DNA from: G963667425 sp963667425 [NCBI: bacterium]
GTDB lineage: Bacteria > UBP6 > UBA1177
Direction of reading: 5' to 3'
Assembly: GCA_963667425.1 (NCBI GenBank)
Contig: OY763407.1
Coordinates: forward strand, 2,728,001 to 2,792,000
DNA length: 64,000 nucleotides
How positions within the stretch are numbered: position 1 is the stretch's first letter; the number at the start of each line of letters is the position of its first letter. Under the pieces are notes generated by a model that made no database searches, was not told where the DNA came from, and worked only from the letters and a program-made list of their open reading frames with translations. The translations under genes and the position numbers were made by a program. Positions 1-9,861 of this stretch are shown piece by piece.

Positions 1-3000
1 AGCTTAATAATACAACAATAACTACTATAACACCTGCCGGGACAGCAACCTATACATACATTCTTCCTGCTGATACAGTAGTTCCTGAAGGTGCAACACA
101 CATTCTTGTTTATTCAGAAGTAAGTGATGGTACAAATTCTTCTGAGCTTGGAATTGGAACAAGTACTGCAATTATAGATATTCCTATACTTGTACACTTC
201 CTGAAACCATCTGAATGGAATACTCCAAATTTATATGTATGGGATGTTGCCGATAACAAACCTTTAGGTAACTGGCCTGGTTCAGCAATGACAGATGACG
301 GTGAGGGCTGGTATTCTCTTGGTATTCCTAATGTTGATGCAACAAACGTTATTTTTAATGATGGTTCAAAACAGACAGTAAACCTTCTTAGAAAAACTCC
401 TGGATGGTTTGTTCCAAACAGCACACCTAATGGTGAAGGCAAATATGAGGGAACATGGTATGATACAAAACCGCTTCCTGAAATAGCTGTAACTAATAAT
501 TCTACTGATTATATTAGCGGAAGTACTTTTACTTTCCCTGATACAGTTATAACTAATGAAGAACAGACCATTTTTACAGTAGCTAATACAGGTGATGGTT
601 CTTTAACAATTACCGGTGTTACTCTTGGAGATACAACAAATTTTGCTGTAAGCACAATTAATGGTGCCATAACATCAGAATCAACATTTGTTATCAATCC
701 AGGTGAAACTTTAAATATTATTGCTACTTTCAAACCACAGACAGCAGAAGTATTAAGCACCACTCTTACACTCGCAAACAATGATGCTGATGAAGCTTCA
801 TTTACAATAACACTTTCAGGAAGTGGAACAGAAACAGATCCATGTGATCCTAATCCTTGTACAACTGTTGCCAATAAAACTGTCTGTTCAAACAATGCAG
901 GCTCAGCAGTTTGTTCATGTGATCCTGGCTATACTGCAAGCGGAGAAGATTGTATTCCAGCTTCCACAGAAGCTCCACAAAATGCAGCTGTAAGTGTTTC
1001 TTTTGCAGATACTGATATGACAGAAGGTGAAATAGCCGGAGACATAACAATCAGTGCCGCAGCAGATGAATCAGATGTCGTATATTATAATCTCTACTGG
1101 GGAACTTCAGAAACAGCAAAGCTTGAAACAACTCCTTTTGATACTATATCAGCATCAGCTCAGGCAGTTTACACTTCAACTATAGCAGAAAACACAGTAA
1201 TTCCGACCGGCGCAACTCATATTCTTGTTTTTACAGCAAATGTATCAGGTGAAATGGCAACAGGTGTAAATGCTGCAATAGAAGACATGAAATCCGTTAC
1301 TATTCATTATAGAAATATTCCTGGTTGGACAAATGTATATGCATATGCCTGGGCTGATGGCGGAGCATCCCTTCTTGGTTCATGGCCTGGCAAACTGATG
1401 ACATCTGAAACTCCACTTGTAAGAGCTTTAAATACAGGCTGGTTTTCAGTAGAAGTAGGTTACATCGATGGAATGACTCTTAAAATTATTTTTAATAACA
1501 ACAATAGTGCTCAGACAATTGATCTTGATTTGGAAAAAACAGAACGCTGGTTTGTTCCAAACAGCACACCTAATGGTGAAGGCAAATATGAAGGACTATG
1601 GTACGATACAAAACCTGATCCATGTGATCCTAATCCATGTGGAGATCATGGAACATGTTCACCAACTGCAGATGCTTATACATGTTCCTGTGATAATGGA
1701 TATTCATTCAATGGAACTACATGTGTTGAACAGTCAGCAGGATGTACATCAAATGCAGATTGTACAGATGCGGCAGCACCTCTTTGCAGTATTGCAACAA
1801 GTACATGTGTAAACAATGCTCTTTTCTTCAGCGAATATGTTGAGGGTGGAAGTTTTAATAAAGCAGTTGAAATTTATAATGGATCAAAGAGTGATATAGA
1901 CCTTTCAGGCTATACTGTGAAACTAGGTGTTAATGGCGCTGCATGGAGTACAACAATAGCTCTTTCAGGCACATTGGCGGCAGGAGATGTTTATGTTCTT
2001 TGTCATACAAGTATTGATTCATCTGTTACCACTTGTGACCAAAAACTTGAACTTAATCATAACGGAGATGATCCAATAGGCCTTTTCTTTGGCGAGACTA
2101 TCATTGATGTTATTGGTGTCTCAGGAAGCGGTGACCCAGGTGATGGGTGGTCTGTGGCAGGAACAGCAATAGCTACAAAAGATCATACACTTGAAAGAAA
2201 AGCTTCGGTTACAGCTGGAAACACAGACTGGATAGCATCAGCTGGAACAGATGCAGATAATTCCGAATGGACTGTTTTTGCTAAAGATACATTAAACAGG
2301 CTTGGAGTTAGAAGCGGTGAAATTGTAGTTACAGATCCATGTGACCCAAATCCATGTGTTGATCTTAACAAAACTGTTTGTTCAGATAATGGCGGAGTAG
2401 CAGAATGCTCTTGTGATTTTTCTTATCATGATGACAATGGCGCTTGTGTAAGCGATACCCAGACAGTATCATGTATAGATAATGCTCCGGCAAATGCAAC
2501 AAGCACAATAGCCAATGTCGAAATAACATGGGATGGCGGTGTGTGGAGTGATCCGGCAGACTGCGCATGGAGTTGTAATGCAGATTATCATGAAGATAAC
2601 GGAAGCTGTGTAAGCAATACTCAGACAGTAAGTTGTAATGATGCTGCACCAGCAAACGCAACAAGCACAATAGCCAATGTTGTAATAACATGGGATGGCA
2701 GTGTATGGAGCGAACCGGCAGACTGTGCATGGGCATGTGATGCAGATTATCATGAAGATAATGGCAGCTGCGTAAGTAATACTGCTGAAGTTGCATGTAC
2801 AGGAACTGTTCCAACCAATGCAACAGCATCAAATGCAACAGTAATAGTTACATGGAACACAGCAACAAGCAGCTGGAGTGTAGCAGAAGCTTGTAATTGG
2901 ACATGTAATACTGGTTATACACTTAATGACGCAAGCGATGACTGTATAAACAGTAAGCTTGTTAGTTGTAATGATGCTGCACCGGCAAACTCAACAAGTA

Positions 3001-6000
3001 TAATAGAAAATGTTGAAATAACATGGAATGGCAGTGTATGGAGTACACCTTCAGACTGTTCATGGGATTGTAACGAAGGTTATGTTGATAATGCTGAAGG
3101 TACAGGTTGTGAACTTGCACCATTAACTATAGGCTGGTGTTCAACACAGTGGCCATCAACAGTTACAGCGGATGCAGGAACAGATACAGAAACAATCTAT
3201 GGACAGGTTTATGTTGCAGGCGTAACAAATTCTCAGGCTGAACAGGATTCAAGGTTAGTTGCCAGACTTTGTTACAGTACTTCAACAGATCTTAGTAATC
3301 CTACCTGTGTAGAGGCACCTTTTGATTCACAGCAATCCAATAATCATCAGTATGCAACAATACTTAACCTTGTAGAAGGAACTTACTACTACTTCTATCA
3401 GGTTTCTGGTGATACAGGTTCAACTTGGTTAAGCTGTGATTTAAATTCATCTGGAGGAACAGATTACCAGAATTCCGCAACTTATGGTGACACATATGGA
3501 ACAGCAACAATTAATCCACTCGCTGTAAATCCATGTGATCCAAATCCATGTGTAGATGCTAATAAAACTGTTTGTTCAAATGACAATGGCTTAGCTGTTT
3601 GTTCATGTGATGCAGATTATCATGATGATAATGGCACATGCGTAAGCAACACCAGAACTGTTGATTGTAATTCCGAAGGAATAACACCTCCTGCAAATGG
3701 ACACATAGATTTAGTTCAAGTTACTCAAACATGGAATACAGAGACAGGCTTGTGGAGTGATGCTACAGTTTGTAATTGGGTATGTGACACTGATTACACT
3801 CTTAATGATACAAGTGACGATTGTATAAACAGCAAAGAAGAAAGCTGTGATATGACAGGCGTTGTGGTACCGGCAAATGCAACAGTAATCAACTCAACAG
3901 TAACGGTAACCTATACAACAGCAGGCGGCTGGACATCAGCGGCAACATGTGAATGGGGCTGTGATGCAGATTACATCCTTAATGATACAAGTGATGGTTG
4001 TATAAACAGCAAAGAAGAAAGCTGTGATATGACAGGGGTTGTGGTACCGGCAAATGCAACAGTAAGCAACTCAATAGTAACTGTAACCTATACAACAGCA
4101 GGCGGCTGGACATTACCGGCAACATGTGTATGGGGTTGTGATGCAGATTACACTCTTAATGATACAAGTGACGGTTGTATAAACAGCAAAGAAGAAAGTT
4201 GTGATATGACAGGCGTTGTGGTACCGGCAAATGCAACAGTAAGCAACTCAACAGTAACTGTAACCTATACAACAGCAGGCGGCTGGACATTACCGGCAAC
4301 ATGTGAATGGGGTTGTGATTTTAATTACACCCTTAATGATGCAGAAGATGGTTGCATAAACAGTAAGTTCGTAAATTGTAATGATGTTGCCCCAACAAAT
4401 GCAACAAGTAGTGTTGTCAGTGTAGCGGTAACTTATACGACAGCAGATGGCTGGACAACACCGGCAGACTGTTCATGGGCATGTGATGATAATTATGATC
4501 AGGATGAATCTACATGTATAAACAGTAAACTGGCAACATGTACTAATAATCCGCCTGCAAATGCAGAAACAATAGATCCATCAGAACAAGTAACAATTAC
4601 TTATACAACAGTAGGTGGGTGGTCAACAGCTCCACTTTGTACATGGGTTTGTTCTGATAATTATACAGAAAATGACACAGAAGATGCTTGTATAAATAGC
4701 AAAACAGTATCATGTACAGACAATGCCCCGGCAAATGCAACAAGTACAATTGCTGATGTAACAATTAATTACACATCTCTTGGCGGCTGGGAAACTCCTG
4801 AAGACTGCGTATGGGCATGTGATGATAATTATGATCAGGACGACTCTACATGTATAAGCAGTAAGGAAGATTTCTGTACAGATAATCCTCCTGCAAACGC
4901 AACAACAACTGATGATACTGTTATTGTTACAATTACCTATACAACAGCAGGTGGCTGGACAACTCCTGAAACTTGTCCTTGGGATTGTAATGCCGATTAC
5001 GCTCTTAATGATACAAGTGACGGTTGTATAAACAGTAAGCTTGTTAGCTGTAATGATGTTGCACCTGAACATGCAACAAGTACAATAGATGATGTAACTA
5101 TTAATTATACAACAGCAGGTGGTTGGGAAACTCCTGCAAATTGTGTATGGACATGTAACACGAACTTTAATCTCAACGGAACTTCTGATGGTTGTGATGC
5201 TGTTCCTTTAACTATTGACTGGTGTTCAACACAGTGGCCTGAGGCAGTTACAGTTGATGCTGGTGCCGACAGTGAACTTGTTTATGGTCAGGTTTATATC
5301 AGTACACAGACATCAGATTATGATGAAAGAGTAATGGCAAAACTTTGCTACAGCACAGCTACAGATCTTAGCAATCCTATCTGTATAGATTCTCCATTTG
5401 ATTCAATGCAGGGCAACAATATGCAGTTTGCTGAAGTTCTGAATATTGCTACAGCTGGAACATATTACTATTACTATCAGGTTTCAGGTGATGCCGGTTC
5501 AACTTGGGCAGGATGCGCTCTTAATTCAGCAGGTGGAACAAATACTCCTGCAGAAAATTATGTACCTGCAACATATGGAACAGCTACAATCAATGTTGCA
5601 ACAGTAGATTTGACAGGATACTATGTTAATCTCTATCAAGGTGGAACATTAAAGTATACTTATACCTTTACTGGCGCTGTAGAACATGGTAAATATTTTG
5701 CAGTTACTAGAAATGCAGCTGATCTTGCAGCTTGGGAGTCTACATTTACAACAGCAATAGATTCTACTGATATTTTTGCATATGAAAGTTCAAATGAACA
5801 GTGGCAGAGCAATGATATCGATGATGAGGTAAGAATTTATGATGCCGTAGATACTTTATTGGATTCAACAATGTCTGGAAAAAATACGATAAAAACAAGA
5901 CAATCTGATAACACGTATACTACTGGTACAGTACATCATGTTGCAACTGGAGCACCGTCAACAATAGATGGATACACTGCCCCTCTTTATATTTATGAAG

Positions 6001-6071
6001 TAGGAGAAGCTGGGACAGGTGTAGAACTTACAGGTTATACTGGTAACTATGTTCTTATATACATTCCTTAA
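1..6071 (+). CDS. Giant modular Cys-rich secreted protein with starch-binding-like modules (5' truncated by window)
   Basis: The frame is open from base 3, so the N-terminus lies outside the window; about 2020 residues are visible. Modules in order: end of a beta-sandwich (to about 190), CBM26-like module (about 195-480), HYDIN/ASH-like Ig domain (484-830), EGF-like CDPNPC module (838-960), a second beta-sandwich and a second CBM26-like module with an LLGSWPG motif (1295-1610), EGF-like, lamin-tail-like domain (1816-2330), EGF-like, then thirteen Cys-rich units of 54-60 residues (2461-5195) interrupted once by a domain beginning GWCSTQWP (3119-3530). A second copy of that domain follows (5205-5600), then a C-terminal lamin-tail-like domain. 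No catalytic domain is visible; it may lie upstream, for example an amylase. Family knowledge: CBM26 binds starch. The role as a surface or secreted glucan-binding protein is inferred. A terminator follows the stop codon. Confidence 0.85.
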   Translation, partial: LNNTTITTITPAGTATYTYILPADTVVPEGATHILVYSEVSDGTNSSELGIGTSTAIIDIPILVHFLKPSEWNTPNLYVWDVADNKPLGNWPGSAMTDDGEGWYSLGIPNVDATNVIFNDGSKQTVNLLRKTPGWFVPNSTPNGEGKYEGTWYDTKPLPEIAVTNNSTDYISGSTFTFPDTVITNEEQTIFTVANTGDGSLTITGVTLGDTTNFAVSTINGAITSESTFVINPGETLNIIATFKPQTAEVLSTTLTLANNDADEASFTITLSGSGTETDPCDPNPCTTVANKTVCSNNAGSAVCSCDPGYTASGEDCIPASTEAPQNAAVSVSFADTDMTEGEIAGDITISAAADESDVVYYNLYWGTSETAKLETTPFDTISASAQAVYTSTIAENTVIPTGATHILVFTANVSGEMATGVNAAIEDMKSVTIHYRNIPGWTNVYAYAWADGGASLLGSWPGKLMTSETPLVRALNTGWFSVEVGYIDGMTLKIIFNNNNSAQTIDLDLEKTERWFVPNSTPNGEGKYEGLWYDTKPDPCDPNPCGDHGTCSPTADAYTCSCDNGYSFNGTTCVEQSAGCTSNADCTDAAAPLCSIATSTCVNNALFFSEYVEGGSFNKAVEIYNGSKSDIDLSGYTVKLGVNGAAWSTTIALSGTLAAGDVYVLCHTSIDSSVTTCDQKLELNHNGDDPIGLFFGETIIDVIGVSGSGDPGDGWSVAGTAIATKDHTLERKASVTAGNTDWIASAGTDADNSEWTVFAKDTLNRLGVRSGEIVVTDPCDPNPCVDLNKTVCSDNGGVAECSCDFSYHDDNGACVSDTQTVSCIDNAPANATSTIANVEITWDGGVWSDPADCAWSCNADYHEDNGSCVSNTQTVSCNDAAPANATSTIANVVITWDGSVWSEPADCAWACDADYHEDNGSCVSNTAEVACTGTVPTNATASNATVIVTWNTATSSWSVAEACNWTCNTGYTLNDASDDCINSKLVSCNDAAPANSTSIIENVEITWNGSVWSTPSDCSWDCNEGYVDNAEGTGCELAPLTIGWCSTQWPSTVTADAGTDTETIYGQVYVAGVTNSQAEQDSRLVARLCYSTSTDLSNPTCVEAPFDSQQSNNHQYATILNLVEGTYYYFYQVSGDTGSTWLSCDLNSSGGTDYQNSATYGDTYGTATINPLAVNPCDPNPCVDANKTVCSNDNGLAVCSCDADYHDDNGTCVSNTRTVDCNSEGITPPANGHIDLVQVTQTWNTETGLWSDATVCNWVCDTDYTLNDTSDDCINSKEESCDMTGVVVPANATVINSTVTVTYTTAGGWTSAATCEWGCDADYILNDTSDGCINSKEESCDMTGVVVPANATVSNSIVTVTYTTAGGWTLPATCVWGCDADYTLNDTSDGCINSKEESCDMTGVVVPANATVSNSTVTVTYTTAGGWTLPATCEWGCDFNYTLNDAEDGCINSKFVNCNDVAPTNATSSVVSVAVTYTTADGWTTPADCSWACDDNYDQDESTCINSKLATCTNNPPANAETIDPSEQVTITYTTVGGWSTAPLCTWVCSDNYTENDTEDACINSKTVSCTDNAPANATSTIADVTINYTSLGGWETPEDCVWACDDNYDQDDSTCISSKEDFCTDNPPANATTTDDTVIVTITYTTAGGWTTPETCPWDCNADYALNDTSDGCINSKLVSCNDVAPEHATSTIDDVTINYTTAGGWETPANCVWTCNTNFNLNGTSDGCDAVPLTIDWCSTQWPEAVTVDAGADSELVYGQVYISTQTSDYDERVMAKLCYSTATDLSNPICIDSPFDSMQGNNMQFAEVLNIATAGTYYYYYQVSGDAGSTWAGCALNSAGGTNTPAENYVPATYGTATINVATVDLTGYYVNLYQGGTLKYTYTFTGAVEHGKYFAVTRNAADLAAWESTFTTAIDSTDIFAYESSNEQWQSNDIDDEVRIYDAVDTLLDSTMSGKNTIKTRQSDNTYTTGTVHHVATGAPSTIDGYTAPLYIYEVGEAGTGVELTGYTGNYVLIYIP
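3834..4364 (+). repeat. Three nearly identical 177-bp tandem repeats inside the giant Cys-rich gene
   Basis: Three consecutive copies of a 59-codon unit start at 3834, 4011 and 4188. They are almost identical at DNA level, while the other Cys-rich units of the same protein have diverged. This points to recent duplication or gene conversion and predicts length variation between strains. Each unit carries a fixed Cys pattern and a central TYTTAGGWT segment. Confidence 0.85.
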
Positions 6072-6092
6072 TCTGTAATTTTTTCCAACTTT

Positions 6093-6120
6093 AAAGGGAG
6101 TCTTCGGGCTCCCTTTTTTA
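6093..6120 (+). terminator. Rho-independent terminator after the giant secreted protein gene
   Basis: An 8-bp perfect stem (AAAGGGAG with CTCCCTTT) closes an 8-base loop and runs into a T tract. It lies about 20 bases after the stop codon and separates the secreted-protein gene from coaD. Confidence 0.85.
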
Positions 6121-6178
6121 CTTTTATTTTGATTCTATTTCTGCTAATATACCGTGTTTTAATTATATAGAGGCATTT

Positions 6179-6658
6179 ATGAAAAAGGCTATCTATCCCG
6201 GAAGTTTTGATCCTATAACTTTTGGTCATATTGATATTGCTGAGAGAGCTTTAAATATTTTTGATAAGCTTTATATTGCAATAGGCAAAAACGATTCTAA
6301 AAAGCCTCTTTTCAGTTCTTTGGAGAGAAAAGAGCTTATAGAGAAAGTTTTTTCTGGTAAAGATAATGTTGAGGTCGTTATTTTTGATGGAATGCTTGTG
6401 GATCTTGCTCGTTATCTTGATACTTTTACTATTGTAAGGGGGCTAAGGGCTGTTTCTGATTTTGATTTTGAATTTCAGCTGTCTTCAATGAATAAAAAAA
6501 TGTGTCCTGAAATTGATGCTGTATTTTTAATGACGAGTGAGCAGAATCTTTTTTTAAGCTCAAGTATGGTTAGAGAAATAGCTTCAATGAGAGGAAATGT
6601 TTCAGCTTTTGTTCCTGATTGTATTGCTGATGCACTTAAAAGTAAGTTTGTAAAATGA
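6179..6658 (+). CDS. coaD: Phosphopantetheine adenylyltransferase
   Basis: Catalyses the penultimate step of coenzyme A synthesis, joining 4'-phosphopantetheine and ATP to give dephospho-CoA and pyrophosphate, in the cytoplasm. The 159-residue length matches the family. The N-terminus shows the nucleotidyltransferase signature YPGSFDPITFGH (residues 6-17), followed by the conserved RGLRAVSDFDFEFQ block and a C-terminal SSSMVREIASMRG block. A GAGG sequence sits before the ATG. The gene overlaps ispE by four bases (ATGA), so the two are probably co-transcribed and translationally coupled. Confidence 0.97.
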   Translation: MKKAIYPGSFDPITFGHIDIAERALNIFDKLYIAIGKNDSKKPLFSSLERKELIEKVFSGKDNVEVVIFDGMLVDLARYLDTFTIVRGLRAVSDFDFEFQLSSMNKKMCPEIDAVFLMTSEQNLFLSSSMVREIASMRGNVSAFVPDCIADALKSKFVK

Positions 6659-7518
6659 GTTATAGTTTTAAAGCAAATGCTAAGATAAATATATATCTTA
6701 AAGTTTTGGGTAAGGATAATTTTTCCGGTTATCACTATCTTGAATCAATAATGGTTCCAATAGCTCTTTATGACTACTTTGAGGTTGAAGAGTCCTCTTC
6801 TTTTTCAATTTCAATGAGTGGTTATGAAGATTCTCTTGAGCTTGAAAAAAATATAATTTATAAAATATATAAAAAAACTTCAGATTTTTCTTCCAGAAAA
6901 CTTCCTTTGTTTAAAATTAATGTAAAAAAAGGAATTCCTTCAGGTGGAGGTCTTGGCGGAGGTAGTTCAGATGCCGCATTTTTTCTTCAATTTCTTGATA
7001 AGGAATATAATTTGGGTCTTTCTTTAGATGAAAAGATAAAGATTGCATCTTCTGTTGGTGCGGATGTTCCTTTCTTCATAGAAAATTCTCCCAGTATTGT
7101 TACAGGGTTTGGAGAAAAACTGAAAAGTGTAAAAATGGATGATTTTTTTAAAGAAGCACTTCTTGTCTTTCCTAATGTTTCTGTAAGTACATCTGATGCT
7201 TATGCTTTAATTGATAAAAAAAATTTGACAAATGCCCCCCGCATAACTATAAATAACGGTCGTGTCGCAAACGCAGGTTCTTTGGAAGAATGGATATCCT
7301 TTATGGATAATGATTTTGAATCTTCTGTTTTTGATATTTATCCTGAAGTAGGAAAAATAGCTCTTATTACAGGTAAATACGTTGACAGAGTTGTTATGAC
7401 GGGAAGCGGTTCAACTCTTGTTGCTTTTTCCGTTTCAGGGGAACAGGTTTTGGATAAAGCCTTGATTTCTCTTCAGAATCAAAATATAAAGGCGTTTAAA
7501 GTAAAGATATTGATATAA
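6655..7518 (+). CDS. ispE: 4-diphosphocytidyl-2-C-methyl-D-erythritol kinase
   Basis: GHMP-family kinase of the non-mevalonate isoprenoid pathway; it phosphorylates CDP-methylerythritol. Visible signatures are the N-terminal KANAKINIYLKVLGK, the ATP-binding loop PSGGGLGGGSSDAA (near residue 98) and the late glycine-rich MTGSGSTLVAF. The length of 287 residues is normal. The start codon overlaps the coaD stop. The downstream tRNA-Gln begins three bases after the stop, so the tRNA is probably processed from the same transcript. Presence of ispE implies the MEP route rather than mevalonate. Confidence 0.96.
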   Translation: MSYSFKANAKINIYLKVLGKDNFSGYHYLESIMVPIALYDYFEVEESSSFSISMSGYEDSLELEKNIIYKIYKKTSDFSSRKLPLFKINVKKGIPSGGGLGGGSSDAAFFLQFLDKEYNLGLSLDEKIKIASSVGADVPFFIENSPSIVTGFGEKLKSVKMDDFFKEALLVFPNVSVSTSDAYALIDKKNLTNAPRITINNGRVANAGSLEEWISFMDNDFESSVFDIYPEVGKIALITGKYVDRVVMTGSGSTLVAFSVSGEQVLDKALISLQNQNIKAFKVKILI

Positions 7519-7521
7519 CTT

Positions 7522-7597
7522 TGGGGTGTCGACAAGCGGTAAGTCACATGGTTTTGGTCCATGCATTTCGGGGGTTCGAATCCTCCCACCCCAGCCA
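7522..7597 (+). tRNA. tRNA-Gln (anticodon TTG), CCA encoded
   Basis: Full cloverleaf: acceptor TGGGGTG pairs with CACCCCA, the anticodon stem CATGG/CCATG encloses a loop with anticodon TTG, the T arm contains TTCGAAT, and the 3' CCA is encoded. It sits between ispE and rplY. Confidence 0.95.
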
Positions 7598-7617
7598 GCA
7601 ATTTGGAGGCAGGTAAG

Positions 7618-8214
7618 ATGGAAACTTATTCTCTTGGTATTAACAGAAGAGAGCCTGGTAAAAAAGGTGTTAAAGCATGTCGCAAGGAAGGATTACTTCC
7701 TGTTGTTGTTTATGGACCTGGTATAAAAGAGACTTTTTCAGGTTCTTTAGAGAGAAAAGAGGTTATTAAGCTTCTTTCTACCCCAAAAGGAAGAAATATG
7801 GTTTTCACCGTTGATGGTGAGTGTGGAAAAATTAATGTTATTCCTTACGTTTTCGATATTGATCCTGTAAAAGATATGATAAGACATATCGATCTTCTTG
7901 CTATAAGAGAAGAAGATGAGGTTGAAGTTAATGTTCCCGTTATGACTACAGGTCGTTCAAAGGGCGAAGTCCTTGGCGGAAAACTTCTTCAGGTTCTTAA
8001 GGAAGTAAAAGTATCCTGCAGACCTGATGCTATTCCTGAGAAGATAGTTGTTGATGTTACTTCTTTTGTAATAGGTTCAAGACTTAAAATATCTCAGATA
8101 GCTTATCCTGAAGGTGTTACACCTGTTTACAAACAGGATGCTCCGGTTATCGTTCTCAATAAGGGAAGAGGCCAGGTAACTGCCGGTGCAGGACATGCGG
8201 ATGACGAAGATTAA
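7618..8214 (+). CDS. rplY: 50S ribosomal protein L25 (general stress protein Ctc type)
   Basis: Binds 5S rRNA in the large ribosomal subunit. At 198 residues it is the long two-domain form: an N-terminal L25 domain (SRREPGKKG-like start, a VVYGPG segment and an HIDLLAI block) plus a C-terminal beta domain (about residues 95-185). The reading frame stays open upstream into the tRNA, but the ATG at 7618 has GGAGG nine bases ahead and starts exactly where family members do, so I place the start there. The gene pairs with pth, a common bacterial arrangement. Confidence 0.94.
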   Translation: METYSLGINRREPGKKGVKACRKEGLLPVVVYGPGIKETFSGSLERKEVIKLLSTPKGRNMVFTVDGECGKINVIPYVFDIDPVKDMIRHIDLLAIREEDEVEVNVPVMTTGRSKGEVLGGKLLQVLKEVKVSCRPDAIPEKIVVDVTSFVIGSRLKISQIAYPEGVTPVYKQDAPVIVLNKGRGQVTAGAGHADDED

Positions 8215-8227
8215 TTAATTATAATTA

Positions 8228-8806
8228 ATGTCTGATTTTCTTTTTGCAGGGCTCGGAAATCCAGGATTTCGTTATGTAAATACCAGACATAATGCTGGTT
8301 TTATGTTTCTGGATTTCATGAGCTCTTTTTTTAATTTTTCTGCTTTCAAATATGAAACTAAATTTAATGCCGATATAACAAAGTCTGTTGTAGCCGGTCA
8401 TAAGGTTTATCTTTTAAAACCTGACACCTATATGAATCTTTCAGGCAAGAGTGTAGCTCCTTTTGTAAATTACTATGATATTCCAAAAGAAAACATCTTT
8501 ATTGTTCATGATGAAATGGATTTTGATTTTGGTGTTTTTAAAATCAAAAAAGGTGGTGGAGCAGCAGGTCATAATGGTATAAAATCTATTCAGGAAATGC
8601 TTGGATATAATGATTTTTACAGAATTCGTCTTGGAATTGGCAAACCTGAAGGTTTTATTGAAGGTGCTGACTGGGTTTTAGGAAAATTTCATGATAAGGA
8701 ACTTGCCTGTATGGATAAGGATCTTTCTCTTAAGTGGAAAGAACTTTTTATAACTATTATTGAAAAAGGTATTGTTCCGGCAATGAATTCTTTTAACAAG
8801 AAGTAG
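8228..8806 (+). CDS. pth: Peptidyl-tRNA hydrolase
   Basis: Releases tRNA from peptidyl-tRNAs that drop off ribosomes. The family motifs are all present: GLGNPGFRYVNTRHNAGF near the N-terminus (with the catalytic His of TRHNAG), KPDTYMNLSGKSV (with the substrate-binding Asn), VHDEMDFDFG (with the catalytic Asp) and GGGAAGHNGIKSI. Length is 192 residues, typical. It follows rplY by 13 bases and converges on the minus-strand permease gene; I see no clear terminator hairpin in the 11-base gap. Confidence 0.96.
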   Translation: MSDFLFAGLGNPGFRYVNTRHNAGFMFLDFMSSFFNFSAFKYETKFNADITKSVVAGHKVYLLKPDTYMNLSGKSVAPFVNYYDIPKENIFIVHDEMDFDFGVFKIKKGGGAAGHNGIKSIQEMLGYNDFYRIRLGIGKPEGFIEGADWVLGKFHDKELACMDKDLSLKWKELFITIIEKGIVPAMNSFNKK

Positions 8807-8817
8807 CCTTGTTTTTT

Positions 8818-9861
8818 CTAAGTATAAAGCAGAATACTGAATATGGCATCTATTGCAACTACGAGAAAAATTGACACAACAACTGATTCTGTCGTTGCTC
8901 TTCCAACTGCATCAGAACCGCCACGCACATTTAATCCTTTATAGCTTGCTACAGCAAGAATTGTCCAGGCAAAAGCGAGACTTTTAATTGTTCCCCAGAA
9001 TATATCGCTAAAGGTTAAAGACTCAAGTATTGATGACATAAAGCTGCCAACAGGAACATTATAGGCTGTAGCTACAAGCATACCGCCAACGATACCTGCA
9101 AGATCCGCTATTAAAGTAAGTATCGGCATTGCAAATGTAAATGCCCAGAATTTAGGCGTAAGAATAAATTTAAGAGGTTTTATACCCATTGTCTGAAGTG
9201 CATCAACCTCTTCCATTACAACCATGGTTCCGATCTCAGCAGCTATCGAACTTCCTGTTCTGCCTGAGATTATAATTGCTGTTATAAGTGGCCCAAGTTC
9301 TTTCAGCATTGCAAGTCCGATAAGTGTTGCAAGATATCCCTGACCGCCGAATTTCGCCATCTGAAGTGCTGCCTGAACCGTTATTGTAAGTCCGATAAGA
9401 AATGCAAGTAGAAAAACAATGTTGATTGCTTTATAGCCTATATAATATAAATTTCTTGAAATATCATTTTTCATTATGAATTTGCGATTGAATATTGTTT
9501 GAAATGAGTAAAAAATCATATCAACCATAATTACGAAGAAAAAGTAGATTTTGTTCCAGTTTTCTATTACAGATGTGCCAATTTTTTCCAGCAGTAGTTC
9601 TTTTTTCTTTTGTGTGGAGGACTCAGCGTCTTCCATATCAAAATTAATAATTTTTTTAAGCTCATCATTTACATTTACATTGTCATATTTTAAAGTTTTT
9701 CTTATCAGAGCTCTGCATAACGAATTAGGATAACCACCTTCAACAGTTATTTCAATTTTATTACCTGATTTTATCAGAAATAAAATATTTTCTTCTATCC
9801 CTGAGATTTCATTATATGATATCTTGTTGCCAAGTTTTATTTCTTCCACTTTTTTCACCAC
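8818..9861 (-). CDS. MlaE-family lipid ABC transporter permease with N-terminal STAS-like extension
   Basis: Residues about 120-347 form an MlaE/YrbE permease: several hydrophobic segments, the LKELGPLITAIIISGRTGSS block and the AEIGTMVVMEEVDALQTMG block. The first 100 residues are soluble and resemble the small STAS-type domain found in some fused permeases. Family role: inner-membrane permease of Mla-type phospholipid or lipid transport between the membranes of diderms. No MlaF ATPase or MlaD substrate-binding gene is adjacent, so partners must be elsewhere. The start is a GTG without a clear ribosome binding site and is uncertain. Confidence 0.88.
   Translation of the reverse strand: MVKKVEEIKLGNKISYNEISGIEENILFLIKSGNKIEITVEGGYPNSLCRALIRKTLKYDNVNVNDELKKIINFDMEDAESSTQKKKELLLEKIGTSVIENWNKIYFFFVIMVDMIFYSFQTIFNRKFIMKNDISRNLYYIGYKAINIVFLLAFLIGLTITVQAALQMAKFGGQGYLATLIGLAMLKELGPLITAIIISGRTGSSIAAEIGTMVVMEEVDALQTMGIKPLKFILTPKFWAFTFAMPILTLIADLAGIVGGMLVATAYNVPVGSFMSSILESLTFSDIFWGTIKSLAFAWTILAVASYKGLNVRGGSDAVGRATTESVVVSIFLVVAIDAIFSILLYT

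Noticed and set aside
2365-2838. Antisense ORFs inside the giant Cys-rich gene
   Set aside because: They arise from the repetitive sequence of the sense gene and have no ribosome binding sites.
7526-7617. N-terminal extension of rplY into tRNA-Gln
   Set aside because: The tRNA is a perfect cloverleaf and the ATG at 7618 has a good ribosome binding site and the family-standard start.
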